This document shows, piece after piece, positions 39,989-48,931 of a DNA stretch of 64,000 nucleotides (within the stretch, counting starts at the first letter, position 1; each line of letters begins with the position of its first letter). The stretch is from Clavibacter michiganensis. Lineage in GTDB: Bacteria > Actinomycetota > Actinomycetes > Actinomycetales > Microbacteriaceae. The position numbers were made by a program, and so were the translations under genes. Under the pieces are notes generated by a model. It was not told the DNA's origin. It ran no database searches and saw only the letters and a list, made by a program, of their open reading frames with translations. The stretch lies in contig NZ_CP080437.1 of NCBI RefSeq assembly GCF_021216655.1, positions 186,001-250,000 on the forward strand, in the 5' to 3' direction.

Positions 39989-41317
39989 TCAGGTGCGGCG
40001 CGCGACCGCCTCGTCCGCCTCGATGTCCTCGCGCGCGTCCTCGCGGCGGTCGCGTCCGTCGCCGTCGTGCGTGATGACGAGGTGCGGCGTGCGGTGGATC
40101 CGGTACGAGACGCGCAGGTGCCGGTGCAGCACGAGCCAGGCGATCGCGATGAGGGCGGCGACGATGCCGCTCGCCGCGCCCACCATGACGGCGGCGCGCG
40201 GCCCCCACGTGTTCGCCACCCAGCCGACGATCGGCGCGCCGAGCGGGGTGCCGCCGACGAAGATCGCCATGTAGACGGCCATCACGCGGCCCCGCATGCG
40301 CGGCTCGACCGTCAGCTGCACGGTGCTGTTGGCGCTCGTCATGAGGGTCTGCGAGACGACGCCCACCAGCACCAGGGCCAGCGCGAAGAGCAGGTACGTC
40401 GGAGCTATCGCGGCCAGGCCGGTCGCGATGCCGAAGAGCGCGGCGCCCACGAACACCAGGCGGATGCGGGGCCGCTCGCGGCGGGCCGACAGCAGGGCTC
40501 CCGCGACGGATCCCACGGCGAGGCTCGAGGAGAGCAGCCCGAACTCGGTCGCGCCCTTGCCGAACTCGACGCTCGCCATGGTGGAGGTGAAGATCGGGAA
40601 GTTGTAGCCGAAGGCACCGACGAGGAAGACGATCACGAGGATCACCATGATGTCGGGACGGCCGCCGATGTAGCGGAAGCCCTCGCGCAGCTGCCCGCGG
40701 GACCGGGCGACGCGCTCGGGGCGGCGGAGCTCGCCGACGCGGAGGCGGGTGAGCGCGAACAGCACGGCGATGAAGCTCACGGCGTTGATGAGGAACACCC
40801 AGCCGGTCCCGACGCCCGCGATGAGCACGCCCGCGACGGCCGGGCCGATCATGCGCGCCGCGCTGAAGGACGCCGAGTTGAGCGCGACGGCGTTCGAGAG
40901 GTCGTCGTCGGAGACGAGCTCGGAGACGAAGGACTGGCGGGCGGGCGCGTCGAGCGCGGAGGCGATGCCGAGCAGGAGCGCGAAGAGGTAGACGTGCCAG
41001 AGCTCCGCGCGGCCGGAGAGCACGATGAGGCCGAGTCCGAGGCCGAGGACCGCCATGGTGCCCTGGGTGATCATCAGCACGCGGCGCTTGTCGTACCGGT
41101 CGGCGATGAGGCCGGCGTAGGGGGAGAGCAGGAGCATGGGGCCGAACTGCAGCGCCATGACGATGCCGACCGCGGTCGCGTCGTAGCGGGTGAGCTCGGT
41201 GAGGACGATCCAGTCCTGGGCGGTGCGCTGCATCCACGTGCCGACGTTGGAGACGAGCGCCCCGGCGAACCAGATGCGGTAGTTCGGCGCGCGGAGGCTG
41301 CGGAAGACGGCGCTCAC
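39989..41317 (-). CDS. MFS exporter (MFS_3 / EntS type)
   Basis: A 442-residue major facilitator with about eleven to twelve helices. The N-terminus FRSLRAPNYRIWFAGALVSN and WMQRTAQDWIVL are typical of the MFS_3 group, whose members export drugs or siderophores. GLIADRYDKRRVL is the helix 2-3 loop. The GTG start overlaps the MarR stop (GTGA, 41314-41317), so the regulator and transporter are coupled. The substrate is unknown. Confidence 0.85.
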   Translation of the reverse strand: MSAVFRSLRAPNYRIWFAGALVSNVGTWMQRTAQDWIVLTELTRYDATAVGIVMALQFGPMLLLSPYAGLIADRYDKRRVLMITQGTMAVLGLGLGLIVLSGRAELWHVYLFALLLGIASALDAPARQSFVSELVSDDDLSNAVALNSASFSAARMIGPAVAGVLIAGVGTGWVFLINAVSFIAVLFALTRLRVGELRRPERVARSRGQLREGFRYIGGRPDIMVILVIVFLVGAFGYNFPIFTSTMASVEFGKGATEFGLLSSSLAVGSVAGALLSARRERPRIRLVFVGAALFGIATGLAAIAPTYLLFALALVLVGVVSQTLMTSANSTVQLTVEPRMRGRVMAVYMAIFVGGTPLGAPIVGWVANTWGPRAAVMVGAASGIVAALIAIAWLVLHRHLRVSYRIHRTPHLVITHDGDGRDRREDAREDIEADEAVARRT

Positions 41318-41736
41318 GACGCGGCCATGCGGCCGAGGAGGGCGGCCGCCTCGCCGAGCGTGGCGCGTTCGGCGGCCGTCAGCTCGTCGAGGCGGAGGGA
41401 GAGCCAGGCGTTGCGCTGCCGGCGGGTCTCCTGCACGACCCGGCGGCCGGCGTCGGTGACGGTGACCGTGACGCGCCGGCCGTCGTCGGGCGCGGGCGAG
41501 CGCTCGGCGTATCCCGACTCCACGAGGCAGTTGACCGTGCGGTTCATGCTCGGGGCGGTGACGCGCTCGATCTCGGCGAGTCGGCCGGGGCTCGTCGGTC
41601 CGTCGCGGAGGAGCAGGGCGAGCACGACGAACTGGCTGTCGCTCAGCTCGTGGTCGGCCTTCTCGGCCCGCAGGCGGCGGGCGAGCCGCATGACGCCGGC
41701 GCGCAGGCTCTGGCTGAGGTCGGGGGCGTCGGGCAT
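41314..41736 (-). CDS. MarR family regulator
   Basis: A 140-residue winged-helix repressor. The domain shows LSDSQFVVLALLLRDGPTSP, the recognition helix in TAPSMNRTVNCLVESGYAER, and the wing DDGRRVTVTVTDAG. It probably represses itself and the coupled MFS gene; the effector may be a substrate of the pump. On the minus strand TAGCCT ends six bases before the ATG, so the mRNA is probably leaderless. Confidence 0.88.
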   Translation of the reverse strand: MPDAPDLSQSLRAGVMRLARRLRAEKADHELSDSQFVVLALLLRDGPTSPGRLAEIERVTAPSMNRTVNCLVESGYAERSPAPDDGRRVTVTVTDAGRRVVQETRRQRNAWLSLRLDELTAAERATLGEAAALLGRMAAS

Positions 41737-41740
41737 GTGC

Positions 41741-41766
41741 TTAGGCTAGCTCATTAGGCACGCTAA
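41741..41766. promoter_or_regulatory. Putative MarR operator overlapping its promoter
   Basis: This A+T-rich block holds two direct TTAGGC copies (41741 and 41754), and TAGC (41747-41750) with GCTA (41762-41765) forms an inverted repeat. It covers the -10 box TAGCCT (minus strand, 41743-41748), the right place for autorepression. Confidence 0.5.
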
Positions 41767-41923
41767 CTACGTCTTCCCGCGTGACGGGATCCTGCGTGCG
41801 CGCCGCGGACGGACATGCTCCGGGGCGCCGGCGGCTCGTGCGGGCAGGATGGGAGGACACCGCCGGCCGCGACGCACCCACGATGACGCGGGCACGGGCC
41901 GCGCGACCAGAGGAGGCACGGAC

Positions 41924-42100
41924 ATGACCCACCACGACGGCACGGCCGACGCGCACGACGACGACGCGAAGCTCGGCGGCGACGGCACGATCCCCGCGGG
42001 CGCGACGGGCGTCGCGGCCGGCCACGACGGCGGGAACGACCACTTCGAGCCCGAGGAGGACACGCCGCACCACACGGACGAGGACGGCGAGGGCGCCTAG
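41924..42100 (+). CDS. Small His/Asp/Gly-rich protein
   Basis: A 58-residue, very acidic protein with no predicted membrane helix and little hydrophobic content. Histidines (MTHHDG, AHDDD, GHDGG, DHFEP, PHHTD) alternate with Asp/Glu, suggesting an intrinsically disordered metal- or proton-binding peptide. A strong Shine-Dalgarno (AGAGGAGG) precedes the ATG, which supports translation. I do not recognise a family. Confidence 0.6.
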   Translation: MTHHDGTADAHDDDAKLGGDGTIPAGATGVAAGHDGGNDHFEPEEDTPHHTDEDGEGA

Positions 42101-42190
42101 CCCGCTCGACCCGGCGCCCGCGGCCCGCGCGGGCCGCGGGTCGTCCGCTCCACGGGTGACGACCCGGCCGGGCGCGTCCCGGTATCCGCG

Positions 42191-42196
42191 TAGCCT
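42191..42196 (+). promoter_or_regulatory. Candidate -10 box (TAGCCT) for the alpha/beta hydrolase gene
   Basis: TAGCCT ends eight bases before the GTG at 42205 and no Shine-Dalgarno is visible. Confidence 0.5.
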
Positions 42197-42204
42197 GGAT
42201 CCCC

Positions 42205-43038
42205 GTGGACACCGCGACCAACCCCCTCGACGGCACGCGCATCGCCTACCGGACCTTCGGCGCCCGGCCGGCCGACGCCCGGTCCGCGGACGGGGATCCC
42301 CGCGACCCGGCACGCGCACCGGTCGTCCTCGTGCACGGCACCGCCCTGTCGCAGGCGATCTGGCGCGGCTTCGGTTGGGTGCGGGCGCTGTCGCCGACGC
42401 GGCCCGTGATCACGCTGGACCTCCGCGGCCACGGTCGCAGCGACACCCCGCACGAGCCCGCGGCCTACATGATGGACCTCATGGTCGCCGACGTCGTGGC
42501 CGTGCTCGACGCGATCGGCGCCTCCGTCGTGCACCACGTGGGCTACAGCCTCGGCGCGCGGGTCGGCTTCTCGCTGGCCGCCGCGCACCCCGACCGCCTG
42601 GTCTCGACGTCGAGCCTCGGCGGATCCCCGCGCAGCGGCGTCGGCGTCTTCGACCGCGTCTTCTTCCCCGGCTGCATCGACGCGCTGGAGGCCGGCGGCA
42701 TGCCGGGCTTCCTCGAGGCGTGGGAGCGGCACAGCGGGCATCCGGTCGACTCCGCGACGCGCGGGGCGTTCCTCGCGGACGACGCGCGGGCGCTCGCCGC
42801 CTACATGCGCGAGTCGGAGCGGGATGCGGGCGTGCCCGACGCAGTCGTCGCGGGATCCCCTGTGCCGCTGCTGCTCGTCGCGGGCACGCGGGATCCCGAG
42901 CGGCTCCGCGCCGCGCACCACGTGAAGGCGCTCCGACCGGACGCTCCGCTCGTGGAGCTCGCGGGGGCGACGCACGCGGACACCCCTCGGCACCCGGACG
43001 CGCTGCCGGCCGTGGCCGCCTTCATCGACGCGCTCTGA
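42205..43038 (+). CDS. Alpha/beta-fold hydrolase
   Basis: A 277-residue enzyme with the alpha/beta hydrolase fold. VLVHGT forms the oxyanion region, GYSLGA carries the nucleophile Ser (pattern GxSxG), VAGTRDPER holds the acid Asp, and GATHADTP the catalytic His. The family covers esterases, lipases and dehalogenases; the substrate is unknown. There is no signal peptide. The start is a GTG at 42205. Confidence 0.87.
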   Translation: MDTATNPLDGTRIAYRTFGARPADARSADGDPRDPARAPVVLVHGTALSQAIWRGFGWVRALSPTRPVITLDLRGHGRSDTPHEPAAYMMDLMVADVVAVLDAIGASVVHHVGYSLGARVGFSLAAAHPDRLVSTSSLGGSPRSGVGVFDRVFFPGCIDALEAGGMPGFLEAWERHSGHPVDSATRGAFLADDARALAAYMRESERDAGVPDAVVAGSPVPLLLVAGTRDPERLRAAHHVKALRPDAPLVELAGATHADTPRHPDALPAVAAFIDAL

Positions 43039-43087
43039 CGGCCGGCCCGGGTAGCCCGTGCGGCCCGCCCGGCGTGCGCGCGCCGGA

Positions 43088-44956
43088 TCAGGCCGTGGTC
43101 GCCGACCCGCCGCGCGCCGCCTCCGCATGCGCGAGCGCGGCGTTGCCGTCCTGGTGCGCGCGGTCGAGGTCGTCCGGATGTGCGGCGGCCGCCGCCTCCA
43201 GGGCGTCCGCCGCCCGCACGAGCGCGAGGTGCGACAGGGCCTGCGGCACGTTGCCCGCCTGGCGCTGCCCGACGGGGTCGTACTCCTCCGAGAGGAGCCC
43301 GACGTCGTTGCAGAGGGCCACGAGCCGCTCCATGAGCGCGCGGCCGTCGGCCTGGCGGCCGGAACGGGCGTACTGCTCGACGAGCCAGAACGAGCAGGCG
43401 AGGAACGGGTACTCGCCGGCGGGCAGGCCGTCGACCCCCGCGCTCGTGTCGTAGCGCAGCAGGAAGCCCTCGTACATCAGCGTCCGCTCCATCCGCTCCA
43501 CGGTGGCGAGCATGCGCGGGTCGTCGTAGGCGCAGAAGCCGGCCTGGGCGAGGATCAGGAGCGAGGCGTCCACCGCCGTCGTGCCGTAGTGCTGGCGGAA
43601 GGCGCCGGTCTCGGGATCCACGCCCCTGTCGAGGATCTCGTCGCGCACCCGGTCGCGCAGGTCCTTCCACTGCTCCACCGGGCCGTCGAGCCTGTGCCGC
43701 TCGACGCCCTGCACGGCGCAGTCGAGGGCCGCCCAGATCATGGCCCGCGAGTGGGTGAAGTGCTGCTCGGCGCCGCGGATCTCCCAGATGCCGCTGTCCT
43801 GCCGCTCCCAGTTGTCCTCGACGAAGCCGATGAGCGCGCGCTGCAGCGGCCAGGAGAACTCCGTCTCGCCGACGCCCGCGTCGCGCGCGGCCTGGAGCGC
43901 GAGCATCACCTCGCCGATCACGTCGGCCTGGTACTGCTCGAAGGCGCCGTTGCCGACGCGCACCGGGCCGGAGCCGTGGTAGCCGGGCAGGCTCGCGAGG
44001 TCGCGCTCGGGGAGGTACCGCTCGCCGCTCAGCCCGTACATGATCTGCACGTCGCCCGGATCCCCGGCGATCGCCCGGAGGAGCCACGTGCGCCACTCGT
44101 CGGCCTCGCTCTCGAAGCCGTGCGCGAGGAGCACCTCCAGGGTGAGCGACGCGTCGCGGAGCCACACGTAGCGGTAGTCCCAGTTGCGGGACCCGCCGAA
44201 CTGCTCGGGGAGGCTCGTGGTCGCCGCCGCGACGATGCCGCCGGTGTCCTCGTGCGTCAGCGCGCGGAGCACGAGCAGCGACCGGCGGACCGCGGCCTGG
44301 TGCGGGCCGGAGTGCTCGATGGAGCTGGCCCACGACTCCCACCACTCGGTCGTGTGCTCGAGGGCGGCGTCCACGTCGAACGCCGGCGGCTCGCTGCGGT
44401 GCGACGGGTACCAGGTGAGCGCGAGGTCGACGGTCTCGCCGGCCGCCACCTCGAACGCGACGCCGTGGTGGTGGTTCGTGGCCGTGAGCTCGGGGCCGCG
44501 CACGACGACGGCGTCGGGGCCGGCCACGGCGACGAGGCGCGGGTCGTCGCCGTCGAGCTTGCGGATCCAGGGGAGCGCGGTCGCGTAGCCGAAGCGCAGG
44601 CGCAGGTCGCCCTGCATGCGGACTGTGCCGCTGATCCCGCGGACGCGCCGCACGACGTCCGCCCGGCGGTCGCCCATCGACATGAAGTCGGTGACCTCGA
44701 CGGCGCCCTCGGGCGTCTCCCACCTGGTCCAGAGCACGAAGGTGTTGCCGAGGTACGTGCGCATGGAGACGGTGGCATCGGGCGAGGCGGGCGCGAGCTT
44801 CCACGCGCCGTGCTCCTCGGTGCCGAGGAGCGCACCGAACATGGACGCGGAGTCGAAGCGGGGGAGGCACAGCCAGTCGATGGATCCGTCGCGGGCGACC
44901 AGCGCTCCCGTGTGGCAGTCCCCGATGAGTGCGTAGTCCTCGATGCGCATGGCCAT
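43088..44956 (-). CDS. Family 15 glycoside hydrolase (trehalase-like)
   Basis: A 622-residue cytosolic enzyme. The N-terminal beta-sandwich begins IEDYALIGDCHTGALVARDG, the hallmark of the bacterial GH15 group that includes mycobacterial trehalase. The (alpha/alpha)6 catalytic barrel contains NWDYRYVWLRDAS, with an acidic catalytic region, and SEEYDPVGQRQAGNVPQALS with the second catalytic Glu. Some members act on trehalose, others on alpha-glucans. It diverges from a G6PDH paralogue with 57 bp between starts. MAMRIEDY at 44956 was chosen; the second Met at 44950 is equally possible. Confidence 0.85.
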   Translation of the reverse strand: MAMRIEDYALIGDCHTGALVARDGSIDWLCLPRFDSASMFGALLGTEEHGAWKLAPASPDATVSMRTYLGNTFVLWTRWETPEGAVEVTDFMSMGDRRADVVRRVRGISGTVRMQGDLRLRFGYATALPWIRKLDGDDPRLVAVAGPDAVVVRGPELTATNHHHGVAFEVAAGETVDLALTWYPSHRSEPPAFDVDAALEHTTEWWESWASSIEHSGPHQAAVRRSLLVLRALTHEDTGGIVAAATTSLPEQFGGSRNWDYRYVWLRDASLTLEVLLAHGFESEADEWRTWLLRAIAGDPGDVQIMYGLSGERYLPERDLASLPGYHGSGPVRVGNGAFEQYQADVIGEVMLALQAARDAGVGETEFSWPLQRALIGFVEDNWERQDSGIWEIRGAEQHFTHSRAMIWAALDCAVQGVERHRLDGPVEQWKDLRDRVRDEILDRGVDPETGAFRQHYGTTAVDASLLILAQAGFCAYDDPRMLATVERMERTLMYEGFLLRYDTSAGVDGLPAGEYPFLACSFWLVEQYARSGRQADGRALMERLVALCNDVGLLSEEYDPVGQRQAGNVPQALSHLALVRAADALEAAAAAHPDDLDRAHQDGNAALAHAEAARGGSATTA

Positions 44957-45001
44957 GCGCCATCGTCCCACGGCGCGCTGCCGGCTCCCTGCCGCCGCGC
45001 G

Positions 45002-45007
45002 TAGCCT
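45002..45007 (+). promoter_or_regulatory. Candidate -10 box (TAGCCT) for the G6PDH-like gene
   Basis: TAGCCT ends six bases before the ATG at 45014 with no Shine-Dalgarno: a leaderless arrangement. Confidence 0.55.
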
Positions 45008-45013
45008 GGCCGC

Positions 45014-46396
45014 ATGCCCGCGACCTCCACGCTCCTCGTCCTCGGCGCCAGCGGCGACCTCTCCGCGCGCCTCCTCCTCCCCGGCCTCGGCGAGCTCCTC
45101 GCCTACCGCCCCGACCTCGACCTCCAGCTGGTCGGCGCGGGCACGGAGGACTGGGACGACGATCGGTGGCGCGAGGTCGTCCGGACCTCGTTCGCCTCGC
45201 TCGGCGCGGAGGGCCCCGCGGTCGACCGCGTGCTCGCCGGCACCACCTACCAGGCTTCCGACGTCACCTCCCCTGCCGACCTCGAGCGCCTCTTCGCGGC
45301 CTGCGACGCGGCGCCCGCCGTCTACTTCGCGCTGCCGCCGGCCGTCACCGAGAGAGCGTGCGAGGCCATGACCGGCATGACGCTGCCCGAGGGCACGTCG
45401 CTGTCGCTCGAGAAGCCGTTCGGCACCGACCTCGCGAGCGCGCAGGCGCTCAACCGCCTGCTCGCCACGCTCGTCCCCGAGGAGCGCACGCACCGGGTGG
45501 ACCACTTCCTCGGCCGCTCGACCGTGCGGAACCTCCTGGGCCTCCGCTTCGCCAACCGGCTGCTCGAGCCGGTGTGGAACGCGCAGCACATCGCGAGCGT
45601 CGAGATCGTGTACGACGAGCAGCTCGCCCTCGAGGGGCGCGCCCGCTACTACGACGGCGCGGGCGCCCTGGCCGACATGATCCAGAGCCACCTGCTGCAG
45701 GTGATGGCCGTCTTCGCGATGGAGGCGCCCGCCACCACCGACGCGCGCGACATCCGCGACCAGAAGGCGCTCGTGCTCCGCGCGACGCGGCCGTGGGGCG
45801 GCGACCCGGTGGCGTCGTCGCGGCGGGCGCGCTACTCGGCGGGCGACGTCGAGGGGCGCGAGCTGCCCGCCTACGCCGACGAGGCGGGCGTGGATCCCGC
45901 CCGCGGCACCGAGACGCTCGCCGAGATGACCGTCGAGATCGCCAACTGGCGCTGGGCGGGCGTGCCCTTCCGCCTGCGCTCCGGCAAGGCGCTCAAGGAC
46001 CACCGTCGCGAGATCGTCGTGACCTTCCAGCCGGCGCCGCACGTGCCCACCGGGCTCCGGGGCGCGGACGAGCCCGACCGGATCCGCATCCTCATCGCCC
46101 CCGACGAGCTGCACCTGGAGCTCAACGTGAACGGCCCGGCCGACCCGGACGTCATCGACCGCGCCGAGCTGGTCACGGCCTTCGACCCGGGCGATCTGCC
46201 GCCGTACGGCCAGGTCATCGACGGGATCATCTCGGAGGACGAGGCGCTCTCGGTGCGCGGCGACACGGCCGAGGAGTGCTGGCGCATCGTCGAGCCGGTC
46301 ATCGCCGCGTGGCGCGCGGGCGAGGTGCCGCTCGAGGAGTACCCGGCCGGATCCGCGGGACCGTGGGACGGCCCGCAGGTGGCGCCGAAGGGCTGA
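45014..46396 (+). CDS. Glucose-6-phosphate dehydrogenase-like protein (divergent paralogue)
   Basis: A 460-residue protein of the G6PDH family: an N-terminal Rossmann nucleotide site GASGDLSARLLLPGL, EKPFG, and a C-terminal substrate domain. The active-site segment reads RVDHFLGRSTVRN rather than the canonical RIDHYLGKExV. The catalytic His is kept, but Tyr and the Lys-Glu pair are changed. Coenzyme or substrate preference may therefore differ from the housekeeping enzyme. It lies divergently from the GH15 enzyme, suggesting joint sugar catabolism. The ATG follows a leaderless promoter. Confidence 0.85.
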   Translation: MPATSTLLVLGASGDLSARLLLPGLGELLAYRPDLDLQLVGAGTEDWDDDRWREVVRTSFASLGAEGPAVDRVLAGTTYQASDVTSPADLERLFAACDAAPAVYFALPPAVTERACEAMTGMTLPEGTSLSLEKPFGTDLASAQALNRLLATLVPEERTHRVDHFLGRSTVRNLLGLRFANRLLEPVWNAQHIASVEIVYDEQLALEGRARYYDGAGALADMIQSHLLQVMAVFAMEAPATTDARDIRDQKALVLRATRPWGGDPVASSRRARYSAGDVEGRELPAYADEAGVDPARGTETLAEMTVEIANWRWAGVPFRLRSGKALKDHRREIVVTFQPAPHVPTGLRGADEPDRIRILIAPDELHLELNVNGPADPDVIDRAELVTAFDPGDLPPYGQVIDGIISEDEALSVRGDTAEECWRIVEPVIAAWRAGEVPLEEYPAGSAGPWDGPQVAPKG

Positions 46397-46427
46397 CGCA
46401 CCCGGTCCGTGCGGTCGTCGTGGGCGG

Positions 46428-47075
46428 CTAGGCGCGGAGCATGGAGCGGAGCGCCGCGGGCACCCGGCGCGGGTCGCCGGCGAGCTCGGCGAGGGAGCCG
46501 TCGAGCGGATCCTCGTCGAAGACCGCGAGCTCGCGCGCGACCGCGTCCTGCCGGGCGGCGGCCTCGCGCTCGGACGCGTCGCGCCCGTCGGATCTCGTCG
46601 CCCGCGCGTCCTCGAGGGGGAGCTCAGCCGCGGCGGGTGAGGCGCCCAGCGCGAGCGCCACGTCGCGCGCGATGTGCGCGGTCATGAGCTCGTCGAAGAA
46701 GCCGGCCGTCGTGTCGGGCGTGCGGCGGACGAGCGCCCATGCGCCGTCGGGCCCGAAGTGGTGCGCGAGCGCGGCCTGCACGATGAGGGCGAGCGGGCGG
46801 AGGTCCGGCTCGCTGTCGACGGCGGGCGCGTCGTCCGCGTCGCTCGTCGCCGCGGTGGCGGACGGCTCCTCGGGCAGGGCCTTGTGCGCGGGCACGTGCG
46901 TCGGCCGCACGGGGCCGCCGTGGAGCCGTGCGGCGATCGCGGCCAGCTCGCCGGTGGCGGTCGAGACCACGGGCGCGGGCGGCGCGGTGACGGATGCCTG
47001 TCCGCCCTGCCGCGGCTCGGACGCCGCGGGCGCGGCCTCGGTCGGGACGGACTTGCCTCTGCGCCACCGGAACAT
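46428..47075 (-). CDS. Uncharacterised protein
   Basis: A 215-residue soluble protein that I do not recognise. Residues 1-75 are a Pro/Ala-rich, probably disordered region after the basic start MFRWRRGKS. The middle (LRPLALIVQAALAHHFGPDGAWALVRRTPDTTAGFFDELM) is helical, and the C-terminus is rich in Ala, Arg and Asp. GGGGAGG lies upstream of the chosen ATG. It converges on the G6PDH-like gene. Confidence 0.6.
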   Translation of the reverse strand: MFRWRRGKSVPTEAAPAASEPRQGGQASVTAPPAPVVSTATGELAAIAARLHGGPVRPTHVPAHKALPEEPSATAATSDADDAPAVDSEPDLRPLALIVQAALAHHFGPDGAWALVRRTPDTTAGFFDELMTAHIARDVALALGASPAAAELPLEDARATRSDGRDASEREAAARQDAVARELAVFDEDPLDGSLAELAGDPRRVPAALRSMLRA

Positions 47076-47287
47076 GATCCACGGCCTCCCCGATCGCACC
47101 GCCGCGATCACGATCATCATCGTGGGCGACACGCCCGGGCTGACCCGCGACACGCCGGTGTTCCCGCGGTGGGGGCGCCGGCGTCGCGCCCCCGTCCGCC
47201 CCTCGATGCGCGGCCGGTGGAGCGCGGAGCGCCTGCGAGACTGGACGCCCGGGACAGCGCGGTCCGCCCGACCCCCCTGGAGGATCC

Positions 47288-48517
47288 GTGGACCTGCCCG
47301 CCCTGCTCGCCGTGCCCGCCGTCGCCGTGACCGTCACGCTGCTCGCCGCCGTGGCCGCCGCCCTGCTCGTCACCGCCGTCGTCGCCCTCGTCGTCCGCGT
47401 CGTCGCCCGCCGGCGGGAGTGGGCGGCGCGGCTCGTCACCCGCGCCCGCCGCCCCTTCCGCGTGCTGCTCGTGGTGGTCGCCGTCTGGATCGCGCTCCGT
47501 GCCTCGGTCGCGCCGGGCGAGGTGCGCGACGGCCTCGACCACCTGCTGCACGTGATCACGATCGTCGCCACCGCCTGGCTGGTGTGCGCCCTCGCGATCT
47601 TCTTCGAGGACCTCGGGCTCAGCCGCTACCGCGTGGACGTGGCCGACAACCGGGTCGCGCGCCGGGTGCGCACGCAGGTGCTCATCATCCGGCGGCTCAC
47701 GGTGGTGGCGATCGTGGTCGTCGCGATCGGCGCGATCCTGCTGACCTTCCCGGGTGCCCGGGCCGCGGGCGCGAGCGTCCTCGCCTCCGCGGGGCTCGTG
47801 TCGATCGTCGCCGGCCTCGCCGCGCAGTCGACGCTCGCCAACGTGTTCGCCGGGATGCAGCTCGCCTTCAGCGACGCGATCCGCGTGGACGACGTCGTGA
47901 TCGTCGAGACGGAGTGGGGCCGCGTGGAGGAGATCACCCTGACGTACGTGGTCGTCCACATCTGGGACGACCGGCGGATGGTGCTGCCGTCCACCTACTT
48001 CACGACCACGCCGTTCCAGAACTGGACCCGCACCAAGTCGGAGCTGCTCGGCGCGGTGGAGCTCGACCTCGACTGGCGCGCCACGCCCGCCAGCATGCGC
48101 GAGGAGCTCGACCGGGTGCTCGCCACGACCGACCTCTGGGACGGCCGCGTCTCCGTGCTGCAGGTGACGGACGCGGTCGGAGGCTACGTGCGGATCCGCG
48201 TGCTCGTCTCGGCCGTCGACGCGCCCACCCTGTTCGACCTGCGCTGCCTCGTGCGCGAGCGCCTCGTCGCGTTCCTGCACGAGCACAGCCCGCAGTCGCT
48301 GCCGCGCACGCGCGTCCAGATGGTGGATCCGGACGAGCACGGCGACGCGCCCCGAGCGGGACGGCGCGCGGCCGAGGCCGAGCCGACGGGCCTGTTCTCG
48401 GGGACGGTGCAGGGCGACTCGCGCGCGAGCCAGTTCACCGGACCGATCTCCACCGTGCCGGACGCCGAGCGCATCGACCTCGAGGTCGACGGCGACAGGT
48501 GGCGTACGCACGACTGA
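47288..48517 (+). CDS. MscS family mechanosensitive channel
   Basis: A 409-residue channel. Four to five membrane helices (residues about 5-40, 55-75, 80-105, 130-155, 160-190) end in a pore helix with GARAAGASVLASAGLVSIVAGLAAQ-type small-residue packing. The cytoplasmic beta domain follows (FSDAIRVDDVVIV, WGRVEEITLTYVVV, RMVLPSTYF). The last 90 residues are an unstructured tail. It opens on hypo-osmotic shock. The GTG has GGAGG six bases upstream. Confidence 0.9.
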   Translation: MDLPALLAVPAVAVTVTLLAAVAAALLVTAVVALVVRVVARRREWAARLVTRARRPFRVLLVVVAVWIALRASVAPGEVRDGLDHLLHVITIVATAWLVCALAIFFEDLGLSRYRVDVADNRVARRVRTQVLIIRRLTVVAIVVVAIGAILLTFPGARAAGASVLASAGLVSIVAGLAAQSTLANVFAGMQLAFSDAIRVDDVVIVETEWGRVEEITLTYVVVHIWDDRRMVLPSTYFTTTPFQNWTRTKSELLGAVELDLDWRATPASMREELDRVLATTDLWDGRVSVLQVTDAVGGYVRIRVLVSAVDAPTLFDLRCLVRERLVAFLHEHSPQSLPRTRVQMVDPDEHGDAPRAGRRAAEAEPTGLFSGTVQGDSRASQFTGPISTVPDAERIDLEVDGDRWRTHD

Positions 48518-48537
48518 CGCGCGCGCACCCGCACGAG

Positions 48538-48566
48538 GACGCGCACGCCCTGAGGGCGTGCGCGTC
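48538..48566. terminator. Hairpin terminator between converging mscS-type and small membrane genes
   Basis: A perfect 13-bp stem (48538-48550 with 48554-48566) with a TGA triloop lies 21 bp after the channel gene and 15 bp before the opposite stop. Confidence 0.78.
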
Positions 48567-48580
48567 GCGGGGTGGAGCGG

Positions 48581-48769
48581 CTAGTTGCCGATCTGCCCGT
48601 CGCGAGAGTCCTCGATGACGGTGCCGATGGCGATCGCCACGGTGATGCCCCAGCTGAGCCACATGAGGCCGAGCTTCCAGTCGCGCGGACCCCGACGGGT
48701 CGTCTGCATGGTGCTCCAGCCGCCGACGAGGGCGCTGAGGACGCTGCCGTTCAGGATGTACTTGCGCAT
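48581..48769 (-). CDS. Small membrane protein
   Basis: A 62-residue protein with two hydrophobic segments (about residues 7-18 and 36-52) separated by a basic stretch, RRGPRDWKLG. It resembles other short Microbacteriaceae membrane proteins of unknown role. GGGAGG precedes the ATG, which supports translation. Confidence 0.65.
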   Translation of the reverse strand: MRKYILNGSVLSALVGGWSTMQTTRRGPRDWKLGLMWLSWGITVAIAIGTVIEDSRDGQIGN

Positions 48770-48931
48770 GACACCTCCCAGTGTGCTTCCACGGTACCGG
48801 GATCCGACCGCCGCGTCCGCCGCCCGGCCTCCGGGGAGCGCTCGGTCCCGGCCGGCGTCCCCTTTCCGCAGGCGGTGCGGACTCCCGGCGGGCGATGAGT
48901 ACAGTGATCGCGGATCAGACAGGAGGCGCCC

